Source: Muribaculaceae bacterium
GTDB lineage: Bacteria > Bacteroidota > Bacteroidia > Bacteroidales > Muribaculaceae
Direction: 5' to 3'
NCBI GenBank assembly: GCA_017555085.1
Contig: JAFZHD010000016.1
Location: 1 to 64,000, forward strand
Length of the DNA stretch: 64,000 nucleotides
The notes under the pieces are model-generated. The model saw only the letters and a list, made by a program, of their open reading frames with translations, had not been told where the DNA came from and ran no database searches. Position numbers and translations under genes: made by a program. Positions within the stretch are counted from its first letter, which is position 1, and each line of letters begins with the position of its first letter. Shown here in pieces: positions 15,658-23,604 of this stretch.

Positions 15658-16707
15658 ATGAAAAAGTTTTTTCTGCTTTTAATAGCCTGCATTTTTGCAT
15701 CAGCAGTTATGGCCCAAGACAAGGCCGACCCTAAACGCCAATATATGGTTTATGGTGTGGCATTCTACAATCTCGAAAACCTTTTTGACACCATCAACGC
15801 CAACGGCAAATACGACCTTGAATTTTCGCCCAACGGTGCCAAGAAATGGGACAGCGTGAAGTATTGGTCAAAAATCAACAACATGGCACAGGCTATCGCG
15901 AGCATGAAAAGCGACTATACCCCTCTCGGTCCGGCCGTCATCGGCGTGTCGGAAGTTGAAAACAAGAGCGTGCTCAACGACCTTGTTGCCAACGACCAAA
16001 TCAACTACCTCAATCTGCAAGTGGTGCATCACGACTCGCCCGATCGTCGTGGTATCGATGTATCATTGTTGTATAACCCCGACTTGTTTGAAGTAATCAA
16101 TGTCACCAACCACCGTCTCACAATCAAAGACGACCCCGGTTTCCTCACCCGCGACCCGATGTGCGTAACCGGCCGCATGGGCAACGACATTGTATCAATC
16201 ATTGTCAACCATTGGCCATCGCGAATGGGAGGCGAAGAACGCTCACGACACTTGCGCGATGCTGCCGCTCAACTGTGCAAAGACATGGCCGACTCTATTT
16301 GGAGCATCAACCCCAATCAGTGTGTCATCATCATGGGCGACCTCAACGACGACCCAAACAATAACTCATGTGCAAATGTGTTGGGCGCAAAGAAAAAACA
16401 CAACAAAGTGAAGAAACATGGTTTTTACAACCCGTTTTGGAACACATTTGACAGCGGTTACGGAACACTCTGCTACAAAGGTTTGTGGAATTTGTTTGAC
16501 CAAATCATCGTTTCGGGCACATTGCTCGACGGCAACAGTTATCAGTTGAAGTATTGGCGTCACGAAATCGTTTATCGCGACTTTCTGCTCAACCAAGACG
16601 GCAAATACAAAGGCCAACCCTTGCGAACATTTGCCGGCGGCCGTTTCCTCAACGGATACTCCGACCACCTTCCCACACAAATCTACCTCATCCAAGAGGT
16701 TAAATAA
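15658..16707 (+). CDS. Secreted endonuclease/exonuclease/phosphatase family protein
   Basis: 349 residues from ATG 15658 (the frame also has an ATG at 15631, but the later one starts a clean signal peptide MKKFFLLLIACIFASAVMAQ). The EEP fold is shown by FYNLENLFDT, GVSEVENKSVL (metal-binding Glu), DRRGIDVSLLY, VNHWPSRMGG, IIMGDLNDDPNNN (catalytic Asp/Asn) and the terminal GYSDHLP. Family members hydrolyse phosphodiester or phosphate esters with Mg; the envelope location suggests extracellular nucleic acid or phosphoester use. Its neighbours on both sides are transcribed in the opposite direction. Confidence 0.9.
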   Translation: MKKFFLLLIACIFASAVMAQDKADPKRQYMVYGVAFYNLENLFDTINANGKYDLEFSPNGAKKWDSVKYWSKINNMAQAIASMKSDYTPLGPAVIGVSEVENKSVLNDLVANDQINYLNLQVVHHDSPDRRGIDVSLLYNPDLFEVINVTNHRLTIKDDPGFLTRDPMCVTGRMGNDIVSIIVNHWPSRMGGEERSRHLRDAAAQLCKDMADSIWSINPNQCVIIMGDLNDDPNNNSCANVLGAKKKHNKVKKHGFYNPFWNTFDSGYGTLCYKGLWNLFDQIIVSGTLLDGNSYQLKYWRHEIVYRDFLLNQDGKYKGQPLRTFAGGRFLNGYSDHLPTQIYLIQEVK

Positions 16708-16731
16708 TCACTCGCAAAACAAGACTCGCCC

Positions 16732-17103
16732 CTATCGGGTTTCGAGTTTGCCCGGCCAACTCAATATGCCGCTATTGAGTTCGATAACCTCATATCCCGC
16801 CTTTGACAATCGCGCTGCTGCCGCTTTACTGCGACGGCCGCTGCGACAATACACCGCAACAGGGCGTGAGGCATCGAGAGAGGCTATCTGCTTGTCAAAA
16901 TCATTGCTTTTCACATCAATGTTTACCGCTCCGGGGATATGCCCCTCGGCATACTCGCTTGCTGTGCGGGCATCAACAAGTTGAACATTGCTGTTGCTAA
17001 TCGCCTCGGCAAACGCAGCGACATCAACCGACTTATATGCAGCCTGGCCGTTGCAGCCCAAAAACGCCGCAAACGACACCAATAATGCTAATATCTTTTT
17101 CAT
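16732..17103 (-). CDS. Rhodanese-like lipoprotein
   Basis: 123 residues: a lipoprotein signal with lipobox FLGC, then a single rhodanese domain. The CH2A-like motif VDARTASEYAEGHIPGAVNI and the active loop VYCRSGRRS (Cys nucleophile) are intact. Single-domain rhodaneses move sulfane sulfur from thiosulfate or a persulfide carrier; lipidation places this one in the envelope. It follows the upstream lipoprotein gene by 13 bases and is probably in the same transcript. Confidence 0.92.
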   Translation of the reverse strand: MKKILALLVSFAAFLGCNGQAAYKSVDVAAFAEAISNSNVQLVDARTASEYAEGHIPGAVNIDVKSNDFDKQIASLDASRPVAVYCRSGRRSKAAAARLSKAGYEVIELNSGILSWPGKLETR

Positions 17104-17116
17104 GCGTTATACCCCT

Positions 17117-17647
17117 TTATTCTACAATACCGTTGTTCACCGCCTTTTTCACAAGAGTGATATTGGTCGAGCGGCCATTGCTTTTGCCGTTAACCGTAAC
17201 AGTGCGGTCAACTTTCGTAATACCCACCACCTTGTGAGAGAACACTATTTTGTCCTCGCTACCATCGGCCCATTTTAGCGTGATAGTCTTTTTCTTATAG
17301 TTCTGCGCGCCATCAAGTTCGCCAAAATAGAGCGAATACTCATCGTCGATTGACGCACTCACATAAAAACCTCTCATCACGGGCATATAAACGCGCGATA
17401 GGGTCTCGAAAGTTTCGTGATAACTTTTCAGCGTGTAGCGCACATCATTATATATCAAAACCGTGCTTTCATCGCCATTGTCATAAATATCTTTTGTAAC
17501 GAGATTGTTTCCCTCGCTGTCAACAATGTCAAAACGGAACACGATGGGCGTAAAGTCCACTTCAATCAACTTATTGGAACTGTCACATGCTGCCAATGCC
17601 ATCACGCCCACAACCATCGCCAATATCAAACGCAATCTTTTCACCAT
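17117..17647 (-). CDS. Uncharacterised lipoprotein
   Basis: 176 residues. The N-terminal signal has lipobox LAAC (Cys about 21). The mature part is predicted mostly beta (FRFDIVDSEGNNLV, YSLYFGELDG, KKKTITLKWADGSEDKIVF, DRTVTVNGKSNG) and looks like a small beta-sandwich. I do not recognise the family. It is first in a two-gene unit with the rhodanese lipoprotein, behind a good promoter. Confidence 0.8.
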   Translation of the reverse strand: MVKRLRLILAMVVGVMALAACDSSNKLIEVDFTPIVFRFDIVDSEGNNLVTKDIYDNGDESTVLIYNDVRYTLKSYHETFETLSRVYMPVMRGFYVSASIDDEYSLYFGELDGAQNYKKKTITLKWADGSEDKIVFSHKVVGITKVDRTVTVNGKSNGRSTNITLVKKAVNNGIVE

Positions 17648-17674
17648 ATATATAATGTTTTATATTTCCTCTTG

Positions 17675-17706
17675 CAAAGATAATAAAGATTGATAAAAAC
17701 AACAAA
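17675..17706 (-). promoter_or_regulatory. Promoter of the two-lipoprotein operon
   Basis: On the minus strand TTTG (17703-17706), 20 bases, then TATCTTTG (17675-17682), 28 bases before the start codon. The TTTG is part of the base of the preceding hairpin. Confidence 0.75.
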
Positions 17707-17728
17707 GGCCGCTATCGAGCGGCCTTTG
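17703..17728 (-). terminator. Hairpin after the small RNA unit
   Basis: A perfect 11-bp stem CAAAGGCCGCT/AGCGGCCTTTG with loop ATCG (17703-17713, 17718-17728), followed on the minus strand by TTGTTTTTATC. A second terminator downstream of the 17.8-kb RNA unit is the likely role; its base doubles as the -33 of the next promoter. Confidence 0.65.
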
Positions 17729-17758
17729 ACATATCTTTTTTCCTATTGAAAACTGTGC

Positions 17759-17825
17759 AAAAAAAAAATTGATTGTCATCGCGACAACCAATCTTCTTAA
17801 CCTTAAATCTAATACCATGAAAAAC
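17759..17825 (-). ncRNA. Candidate small RNA of about 67 nt
   Basis: A minus-strand unit bounded by a -7 box (TACCTTTG, 17832-17839) and a strong terminator (stem 17768-17777/17783-17792 with one G-U pair, then ten T at 17759-17768). Between them is a short leader with ATGGTATTAGATTTAAGG. No coding gene starts close behind. I recall similar leader-terminator units as recurrent in Bacteroidales genomes but cannot name an Rfam family. A peptide starting at the ATG (MVLDLR...) stays open through the terminator for about 50 codons, so a leader peptide cannot be excluded. Confidence 0.5.
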
Positions 17826-17831
17826 ACAGTG

Positions 17832-17861
17832 CAAAGGTAGACATTTTATGTTATACAACAT
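17832..17861 (-). promoter_or_regulatory. Promoter with palindrome for the small RNA
   Basis: The -7 box TACCTTTG (17832-17839) and ATGTTATACAACAT (17848-17861) in the -33 position. The 33-bp block 17829-17861 differs from 53-86 by one base in the palindrome and one in a T run. Confidence 0.6.
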
Positions 17862-17915
17862 AGTTTTTCCACATAAAAATGCATCTTGTTAACACTTTTT
17901 ATTATTTCAAACCCA

Positions 17916-17961
17916 TTTTTGGTCCTTTTCGGGCTGTTTTTTGGTCCTTCTTGGTCCTTTT
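17916..17961. repeat. Three TTGGTCCTT direct repeats
   Basis: GGTCC cores at 17921, 17943 and 17953, each within TTGGTCCTT, lie in the gap behind the small membrane protein gene. The same core occurs in the left arm of the inverted-repeat element at 37077-37089. Function unknown. Confidence 0.5.
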
Positions 17962-17969
17962 ACTCGTTT

Positions 17970-18233
17970 TTACACCAAATCGGGCAACATCCACATCGAC
18001 ACATGCGACAGCAACATCAGCGCTATCAATATATATGAAATGTGGCGGCGTGGCACATAACTATGATAGGCAAGCCAACCCGAAGTTATGACATATATGG
18101 GATAAAACCACACAAACATACTTGTGCCCTGCGGCGCTGCTGATACAATCCACGGAAAACTCAAAACGGGCAACATCATCACTATCACAAGCCACAAAAA
18201 CCATCGTGGCGTTTTTTTGTCGTTTTCTTCCAT
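17970..18233 (-). CDS. Small membrane protein, three predicted spans
   Basis: 87 residues with hydrophobic segments at about 12-30 (FLWLVIVMMLPVLSFPWIV), 38-58 and 65-85. There is no motif I recognise. It starts six bases after the stop of the NAD-dependent epimerase gene and must be co-transcribed with it. Real by its size, ATG and operon position; function unknown. Confidence 0.65.
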   Translation of the reverse strand: MEENDKKTPRWFLWLVIVMMLPVLSFPWIVSAAPQGTSMFVWFYPIYVITSGWLAYHSYVPRRHISYILIALMLLSHVSMWMLPDLV

Positions 18234-18239
18234 TATCTG

Positions 18240-19262
18240 TTATTTGTTGAGTTTGCTTTCTTTTTCTTTGAGGTAGGCAACCACGGTGGCTTTAATGCCG
18301 TCGCGCAACGAGAATCGGGTTTTGAAGCCGAAATCGCGTTGGGCATCGCTCACATCACACGACCAATTTCGCTGCTTCATAATCTTGAACTTGTCGCGGT
18401 TGAGAGTGCTTGGCTGCATTTTGGCCATACCCCACTTTTCGGCAAAGAACGATGCTATATAGGTAATAAACAGCGGCAATTTGACCGGGATAACCCATCG
18501 GCCACCAAGCTCCTCGGCGACAATGGTGCGAAACTCTTTTTGAGTATAGGCGCGCTCCTCGGCTATGATATATTTTTTCTGAACCACACCGCTCTCCAAC
18601 GCATCAAACACTGCATTCACCAAATCTTCGACATAGATAAATGTGAGCAACTGTCGACGGAAACCGACACCAAAGTCCCAATGCTTGTCGATGCTCTTTA
18701 TCATCATCAAATAATCTTGCTCATGAGGGCCATACACTCCAGTTGGACGGAAAATGATATATGGGAAATTCTCAATCATCTGCAAGTGCATCTCGGCCTT
18801 TACCTTTGACAAGCCATAGCGAGTGTTGGGACACGGAAACATTGACGGTTTCAAAGGCTCATAGGTCTTTTCATCGCCAGGCCCCATCGCACCGAGACTG
18901 CTCATAAACAGAAAACGCTCTGGAACAAGATTATTGCCACAAAGTATGTCGCAGAAATTGCGTAGATACTGATAATTTATGCGATTGAAATCAAGAAAGT
19001 TGGCACACTTTGTCGCACCAAGATTATACACAATGTAATCCCAACGCTCGCCCTCGGGCAAAGCAGTTGTCAACACCTGTGTCATGGCTGGTGTGTCGTC
19101 ATAGTCAAGCACCACAAAGTTGAGGCGCTCATCTTCCAAAAATTGTCGCGATGTCGATTCACGCACAGTCACCCATGTTTCATAGCCGCGTTTGAGGCTC
19201 TGCTCGGCCATAAATCCGCCGATAAACCCTCCTGCGCCAACAATCAATACTCGTTTTGTCAT
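18240..19262 (-). CDS. NAD-dependent epimerase/dehydratase (extended SDR)
   Basis: 340 residues. The N-terminal Rossmann motif is GAGGFIGG (8-15), the active-site pair is in YGLSKVKAEM (YxxxK) with FMSSLGAMG supplying the Ser, and PTGVYGPHEQD follows as in extended SDRs acting on nucleotide sugars or sterol-like substrates. The C-terminal part (IPVKLPLFITYIASFFAEKW) is hydrophobic, as in 3-beta-HSD-like members. The substrate is not clear. It leads a two-gene unit with the small membrane protein and is divergent from dapB. Confidence 0.88.
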   Translation of the reverse strand: MTKRVLIVGAGGFIGGFMAEQSLKRGYETWVTVRESTSRQFLEDERLNFVVLDYDDTPAMTQVLTTALPEGERWDYIVYNLGATKCANFLDFNRINYQYLRNFCDILCGNNLVPERFLFMSSLGAMGPGDEKTYEPLKPSMFPCPNTRYGLSKVKAEMHLQMIENFPYIIFRPTGVYGPHEQDYLMMIKSIDKHWDFGVGFRRQLLTFIYVEDLVNAVFDALESGVVQKKYIIAEERAYTQKEFRTIVAEELGGRWVIPVKLPLFITYIASFFAEKWGMAKMQPSTLNRDKFKIMKQRNWSCDVSDAQRDFGFKTRFSLRDGIKATVVAYLKEKESKLNK

Positions 19263-19283
19263 CTTATTTTTGTATTATGCCTA

Positions 19284-19291
19284 CAAAAATA
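19284..19291 (-). promoter_or_regulatory. -7 box of the epimerase operon
   Basis: TATTTTTG on the minus strand, 21 bases before the start codon 19262. It is divergent from and close to the dapB -7 box. Confidence 0.5.
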
Positions 19292-19315
19292 GCAACAAAA
19301 TCAGAGAATAATGTG

Positions 19316-19323
19316 TATTTTTG
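19316..19323 (+). promoter_or_regulatory. -7 box of dapB
   Basis: TATTTTTG followed by CA, 18 bases before ATG 19342, giving a leader of only about 12 bases. No exact -33 TTTG. Confidence 0.5.
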
Positions 19324-19341
19324 CACAAATAATTGACAAAT

Positions 19342-20064
19342 ATGAAAATAGCACTTATAGGATATGGCAAGATGGGCCAAACCATCGAACGCATTGCCCG
19401 CAGTCGCGGACACGAAATTGTGTGCATCATCGACATCAACAATCAAGACGACTTTGACAGCGACGCTTTTCGCAGCGCCGATGTTGCTATCGAGTTTACA
19501 ACACCCGCAACTGCTGTCAACAACTATATGAAAGCGTTTGCCCAAGGCGTGAAAGTGGTATCGGGCAGCACCGGCTGGACCGAACAGATGCCCATGGTAA
19601 AGGAATTTTGCGAAAACAATAACGCCACTTTCTTGTGGTCGTCAAATTTCAGCCTCGGTGTAAATCTTTTCTTCGTTCTCAACAAGCGATTGAGCGCGCT
19701 CATGAACCGATTTGACCACTATACTCCCTCGATGAACGAGATTCACCACATTCACAAACTCGACCACCCCAGCGGCACGGCTATCACTCTTGCCGAAGGT
19801 GTGATTGAGAATGTTGACCGCATCAACTCTTGGACCGAAGACACTCCCCTTGCCGACCAAATGCTCATCAACCATGAGCGCGAAGGCGAAGTGCCCGGAA
19901 CTCACATCATCACTTGGGACTCGGAAGTGGATTCAATCACAATCGAACACTGCGCCAAGAGTCGCGACGGATTTGCCCTCGGTGCTGTGGTGGCTGCCGA
20001 GTGGATTAACAACCAATCGGGTTTCTGCACCATGAACCAAATGATGGACCAACTGTTAAATTAA
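19342..20064 (+). CDS. dapB: 4-hydroxy-tetrahydrodipicolinate reductase
   Basis: 240 residues. It reduces HTPA to tetrahydrodipicolinate with NAD(P)H in the lysine/diaminopimelate pathway. The N-terminal GYGKMGQTIE binds the dinucleotide, SGSTGWTEQM follows, and the catalytic segment is HHIHKLDHPSGTA (His-His and Lys). It is shorter than the 270-residue enteric enzyme but normal for Bacteroidota. An in-frame TTG lies three codons upstream; ATG 19342 is preferred. It starts a probable operon with lepB and the WbqC gene. Confidence 0.95.
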   Translation: MKIALIGYGKMGQTIERIARSRGHEIVCIIDINNQDDFDSDAFRSADVAIEFTTPATAVNNYMKAFAQGVKVVSGSTGWTEQMPMVKEFCENNNATFLWSSNFSLGVNLFFVLNKRLSALMNRFDHYTPSMNEIHHIHKLDHPSGTAITLAEGVIENVDRINSWTEDTPLADQMLINHEREGEVPGTHIITWDSEVDSITIEHCAKSRDGFALGAVVAAEWINNQSGFCTMNQMMDQLLN

Positions 20065-20089
20065 GCACAATAAATCAAGCATAAACACA

Positions 20090-21481
20090 ATGACTCAAAA
20101 TAAATTTGATTTCAAGGCCGATTTTCTTCGTCGCATCAACGAAACAAAACGCTCTCGATGGATTCGTTTTGACATCGTTAATATAATCTTCTTTTTGTGG
20201 GTAGCATGGCTCGGAACATGGTGGGTGGCATTGTTTTCTATCCTCTTGTTTGACATTTACATCACCGGCTACATTCCACTCACATGGTGGAAAAACAGCA
20301 AAAACCCGATAGTGCGCACGGTTATGAGTTGGGTCGATGCCATTGTTTATGCATTAGTATTGGTTTACTTTATGTTTACCTTCATCGGTCAAAACTATCA
20401 GATACCCTCATCATCGCTCGAAAAGACATTGCTCACAGGCGACTATTTGTGGGTAAACAAAATGGCTTATGGTCCACGCGTGCCCATGACTCCCATTCAT
20501 TTCCCCTTGGTGCAAAACACATTCCCCATCATCAACACCAAGAGTTATCTTGACAATCCCCAATGGGAATATCACCGCCTTAAAGGTTTGGGCAATGTAG
20601 AGATGGGCGACATCGTGGTATTTAACTTCCCCGCCGGCGACACCGTAACAGTTAAGGTGCAAAACCCCGACTATTACAGCATCGTGCAGCAAGTGGGCAA
20701 GGAATATGTAGTTGCCAATCCCGACATCTTCGGCGAAATAATTTACCGCCCTGTCGACCGCCGCGAGAACTATGTGAAACGCTGTGTGGGTCTTCCCGGC
20801 GAAATGTTTGAAATCAAAGACCGCGTGATTTACAACGACGGCAAAGAACAGGCACAGCCCGAAAATGTACAGTTCAACTACTTTATCAAACTCAAACAAG
20901 GCCGCCTCACTGCCGAAGAATGGGACGAACTTGGCGTTGCTGTTGACGACCGCGGCGTGACACGCGACATGCCCGATATCAATGTTGCACCCCTAACCCC
21001 TCAAATGGTGGCCACTCTGCAATCACGCCCCGACATCGACCTTGTGGAACTTGTTCCCACCCGCCCCGACGAATATATCTACCCATTGGGTTATGCCGAA
21101 AAATGGGGTTGGAGCCAAGATAATTTCGGTCCAGTGTGGATTCCTCAAAAAGGCAAATCAGTGGAACTCAACGACAGCACTTGGGCTATATACAACCGCT
21201 GCATTCGCAACTACGAAGGCAACGAGGCTTATATTGACAAAGGCACAGTGTATATCAACGGCAAGCCTGCCAAAGAATACACTTTCAAAATGGACTATTA
21301 TTTCATGATGGGCGACAACCGTCACAACTCGCTTGACTCTCGTTTTTGGGGTTTTGTTCCCGAAGACCACATCGTGGGCAAACCCATGTTTGTGCTCATC
21401 TCGTTTGACAAAGACAAGAAAATGCTTGACGGCGGTATTCGCTGGAACCGCATTTTCAAAGATGCCAACCCCGACAAATAA
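20090..21481 (+). CDS. lepB: Signal peptidase I, long Bacteroidota form
   Basis: 463 residues, anchored by N-terminal hydrophobic segments (about 30-58 and 78-100). It cleaves signal peptides on the periplasmic face. The catalytic Ser109 lies in QIPSSSLEKTL and the general-base Lys230 in NYVKRCVGLPGE. The C-terminal box is MMGDNRHNSLDSRFWG. A 100-residue insertion between the Lys motif and the GDN box explains the length, common in this phylum. It is 25 bases after dapB, and its stop overlaps the next start (TAATG). Confidence 0.96.
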   Translation: MTQNKFDFKADFLRRINETKRSRWIRFDIVNIIFFLWVAWLGTWWVALFSILLFDIYITGYIPLTWWKNSKNPIVRTVMSWVDAIVYALVLVYFMFTFIGQNYQIPSSSLEKTLLTGDYLWVNKMAYGPRVPMTPIHFPLVQNTFPIINTKSYLDNPQWEYHRLKGLGNVEMGDIVVFNFPAGDTVTVKVQNPDYYSIVQQVGKEYVVANPDIFGEIIYRPVDRRENYVKRCVGLPGEMFEIKDRVIYNDGKEQAQPENVQFNYFIKLKQGRLTAEEWDELGVAVDDRGVTRDMPDINVAPLTPQMVATLQSRPDIDLVELVPTRPDEYIYPLGYAEKWGWSQDNFGPVWIPQKGKSVELNDSTWAIYNRCIRNYEGNEAYIDKGTVYINGKPAKEYTFKMDYYFMMGDNRHNSLDSRFWGFVPEDHIVGKPMFVLISFDKDKKMLDGGIRWNRIFKDANPDK

Positions 21482-22122
21482 TGCCGTCACCGTTAATCAT
21501 ACACCCCGACACTGTTGCATTGATGCCACCTGCCTACATTGGTAGCATCGACTACTATGCCACGCTTGCATCTCATGCCACAGCCGTTATTGACCGCTCG
21601 TGGCGATATAACAAGCGCATGAAATCGACCCACCGATGCGACATTGTTGACACCCACGGACACATGCAACTCACAGTGCCCGTTGAGAAGCCTTTTCGCG
21701 GCACTCCGCCCACTTGGAACGATGTAAAGGTATCAACCCATGGATCGTGGTGGAATGTGCATCGTGTGGCCTTGGAATCGGCTTACGGACGCACACCGTT
21801 TTTTGAGTATTATATCGACCGCTTTCTCCCCTTCTTGAAAAGCGACCGCTTTGACGACTGCTTATTGATGGACCTTGATTGTGAAATCGACGCCGTTGTT
21901 CGCGACATATTGGGCATTGACACTGAGGTCAAATATGACTTGCAAGATATAGATATCAACCTCATCACCGACTATCGCAACATGGAATGGAACACCGAGG
22001 TTGTGCCTTATTATCAAATTCGCCAGGCACAACACGGCTTTGTGCCCCACCTCACCATTCTCGACCTCATCTTCAACATGGGTCCCGAATCTCCCCTCAT
22101 CTTAAAAAAGATGACGAAATAA
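21481..22122 (+). CDS. WbqC-like family protein
   Basis: 213 residues matching the WbqC-like family (PPAYIGSIDYYATLASH at the N-terminus; RSWRYNKRMKSTHRCDI; HGSWWNVHRVALESAYGRTP; FFEYYIDRFLPFL). WbqC proteins occur in O-antigen and glycan loci, but their activity is not well defined. The gene overlaps lepB by one base and is translationally coupled to it. Coupling to signal peptidase is a Bacteroidota arrangement I recall, and hints at an envelope role. Confidence 0.85.
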   Translation: MPSPLIIHPDTVALMPPAYIGSIDYYATLASHATAVIDRSWRYNKRMKSTHRCDIVDTHGHMQLTVPVEKPFRGTPPTWNDVKVSTHGSWWNVHRVALESAYGRTPFFEYYIDRFLPFLKSDRFDDCLLMDLDCEIDAVVRDILGIDTEVKYDLQDIDINLITDYRNMEWNTEVVPYYQIRQAQHGFVPHLTILDLIFNMGPESPLILKKMTK

Positions 22123-22159
22123 ATTCACTTTACAAGTTTTATTTTTAAAGTTATAGAAT

Positions 22160-22546
22160 ATGAACAAGAAAAATTTAGCAATCACATTAGGATCAATTGT
22201 TATTATTTTAGTGTGCATAGTAGGGTTGTTTATTGCTATTCCTTACTATAATGTGTGGCAACAAGAGATGAGCGGACGTGCCGAATTTGCAAAAGCTGAG
22301 CAAAACCGTAAAATCAAGATTGAAGAAGCAAAAGCTAATCTGGAAGCTGAAAAACTTAATGCCCAAGCTGAAATTGAACGTGCAAAGGGCGCCGCAGAAG
22401 CTATTCGTATTGAGAATGGAAGTTTAACACCTTCATATATTCAATATTTGTGGGTTCGTCAACAATCTAATTTGAATGACAAGACTGTGATTTACATTCC
22501 AACAGAAGCAAATCTTCCAATATTAGAAGCAAACAGAAATAAATAA
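22160..22546 (+). CDS. Small membrane protein resembling an SPFH C-terminal tail
   Basis: 128 residues: one membrane span (about 8-30, LGSIVIILVCIVGLFIAIPYY), an Ala/Glu/Lys-rich coiled coil (about 42-80, ending ERAKGAAEAIRIENGS) and a tail with PSYIQYLWVRQQ and IYIPTEANLPILEA. The coiled coil and tail match the end of prohibitin/stomatin-like proteins, but the SPFH domain itself is missing. It may help build membrane microdomains or be a reduced relative. It is 37 bases after the WbqC gene with no clear promoter, and ends at a strong terminator. Confidence 0.75.
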   Translation: MNKKNLAITLGSIVIILVCIVGLFIAIPYYNVWQQEMSGRAEFAKAEQNRKIKIEEAKANLEAEKLNAQAEIERAKGAAEAIRIENGSLTPSYIQYLWVRQQSNLNDKTVIYIPTEANLPILEANRNK

Positions 22547-22569
22547 TCTTTCAATACAAAAGAGTAAAA

Positions 22570-22610
22570 CAAACCGCCTTGCTAAATAAGTAAGGCGGTT
22601 TGTTATTTTT
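22570..22610 (+). terminator. Terminator of the dapB-lepB cluster
   Basis: Stem CAAACCGCCTT/AAGGCGGTTTG (22570-22580, 22592-22602), then TTATTTTTT on the plus strand, 23 bases after the last stop. Confidence 0.88.
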
Positions 22611-22672
22611 TGAGGTCTATAATTTTGTTGGCGCAAGCATTAAGCACCCGAAGAAGGGCCGAAAAAATAATC

Positions 22673-22856
22673 GCGTTAGCAAGTGTCCCATTGTTTTGCA
22701 AGCAAAATAGGGGGACGAGAACGAGCTTGCGAGTTCGGAGGGGGTAAAAATCTAAATACTGTAGTTACGTCATTTTTTTCACCTGACCCCTCCGGGGCTT
22801 CGCCCCACCTCCCCTATTTTTTGCTATGCAAAAAGCAGTGGAGGACTTGCTGACGC
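22673..22856. repeat. MITE-like long imperfect inverted repeat
   Basis: The left arm (about 22673-22747) and right arm (about 22784-22856) are imperfect reverse complements. Outer ends are GCGTTAGCAAGT and ACTTGCTGACGC; inner parts share TTTTGC..GCAAAATAGGGG and GGAGGGG. The spacer is about 35 bases. No open frame of note lies inside. The rest of the gap 22611-22958 has a further GTCC..GGACTTGCTTCG motif and nothing else I can assign. It resembles a non-autonomous element or a long RNA hairpin. Confidence 0.6.
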
Positions 22857-22958
22857 TGTGGGAGCCTTATTGTGCATTGCATAGTCCGTGGACTTGCTTC
22901 GTTCAGCCACAATTATTGTTATCTCACCCTACTATAGAAATTTAATGGGTAATTATTC

Positions 22959-23585
22959 CTATCTAAACAACCAACCTACCGATAGTGTAAAAGTTGTATG
23001 ACCAGCTCTGGCATTATCATTGCCCGACAAGACATAGTTTTCATGCTTTATCAAGGTGTTTAGTCCTATACCATATTGAAATTTAACCTCAATATGATTA
23101 ATAAATTCAGCACCGATACCTATGTTCCACTTGACAGGCGAACTCATTACAAATCGACGCTCTTCGCTTACTTCTTTTTTGTGAAATGGCAATAGGAAAG
23201 CAAACTCTGGTCCTGTATAAAAGATAGGTTTAAATACTGTTCCATTATTAACAAATGTAGGTTTCCACTTTACATGCAAAGGAAATTTCACAAACGTATC
23301 ACCTCTATCTATTTTGGTATCTTTTGATAATTGATGAAATATCAACTTATAATTTTCTTTACTTACCAATAAAGATACATCTAAACCCAAACTTATTTTT
23401 GGATCAATATATTCAATCAAGCAACCTGCCGTATAACCAAAACCCGAATCATCACTTGCCACTTTTTCATTATCCCAATGCAACATTGAATAATTAGCAC
23501 CTGCTTGCAATCCGAAAGCCAATTGCGCCGACATTGATTGTACGGCTACTATTGCTACTAAAATTGCTAAAAATTTTTTTTTCAT
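22959..23585 (-). CDS. Outer membrane beta-barrel protein
   Basis: 208 residues with a cleaved signal (MKKKFLAILVAIVAVQSMSA) and an alternating beta pattern: LQAGANYSMLHWDN, SLGLDVSLLVSKENYKL, FPLHVKWKPTF, WNIGIGAEFINHIEVKFQYG, ending in FTLSVGWLFR with the terminal aromatic residue favoured by BAM. It fits the PorT-like/OMP beta-barrel families of Bacteroidota; the specific role is unknown. It is 19 bases after the preceding gene on the minus strand and is probably the end of the porZ-side transcript. Confidence 0.85.
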   Translation of the reverse strand: MKKKFLAILVAIVAVQSMSAQLAFGLQAGANYSMLHWDNEKVASDDSGFGYTAGCLIEYIDPKISLGLDVSLLVSKENYKLIFHQLSKDTKIDRGDTFVKFPLHVKWKPTFVNNGTVFKPIFYTGPEFAFLLPFHKKEVSEERRFVMSSPVKWNIGIGAEFINHIEVKFQYGIGLNTLIKHENYVLSGNDNARAGHTTFTLSVGWLFR

Positions 23586-23604
23586 GACTATATTTTTAAG
23601 GTTA

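Noticed and set aside
16708..16750. Terminator between the EEP gene and the rhodanese gene
   Set aside because: ACTCG/CGAGT pairing is short, lies partly in the rhodanese coding end and has no T run.
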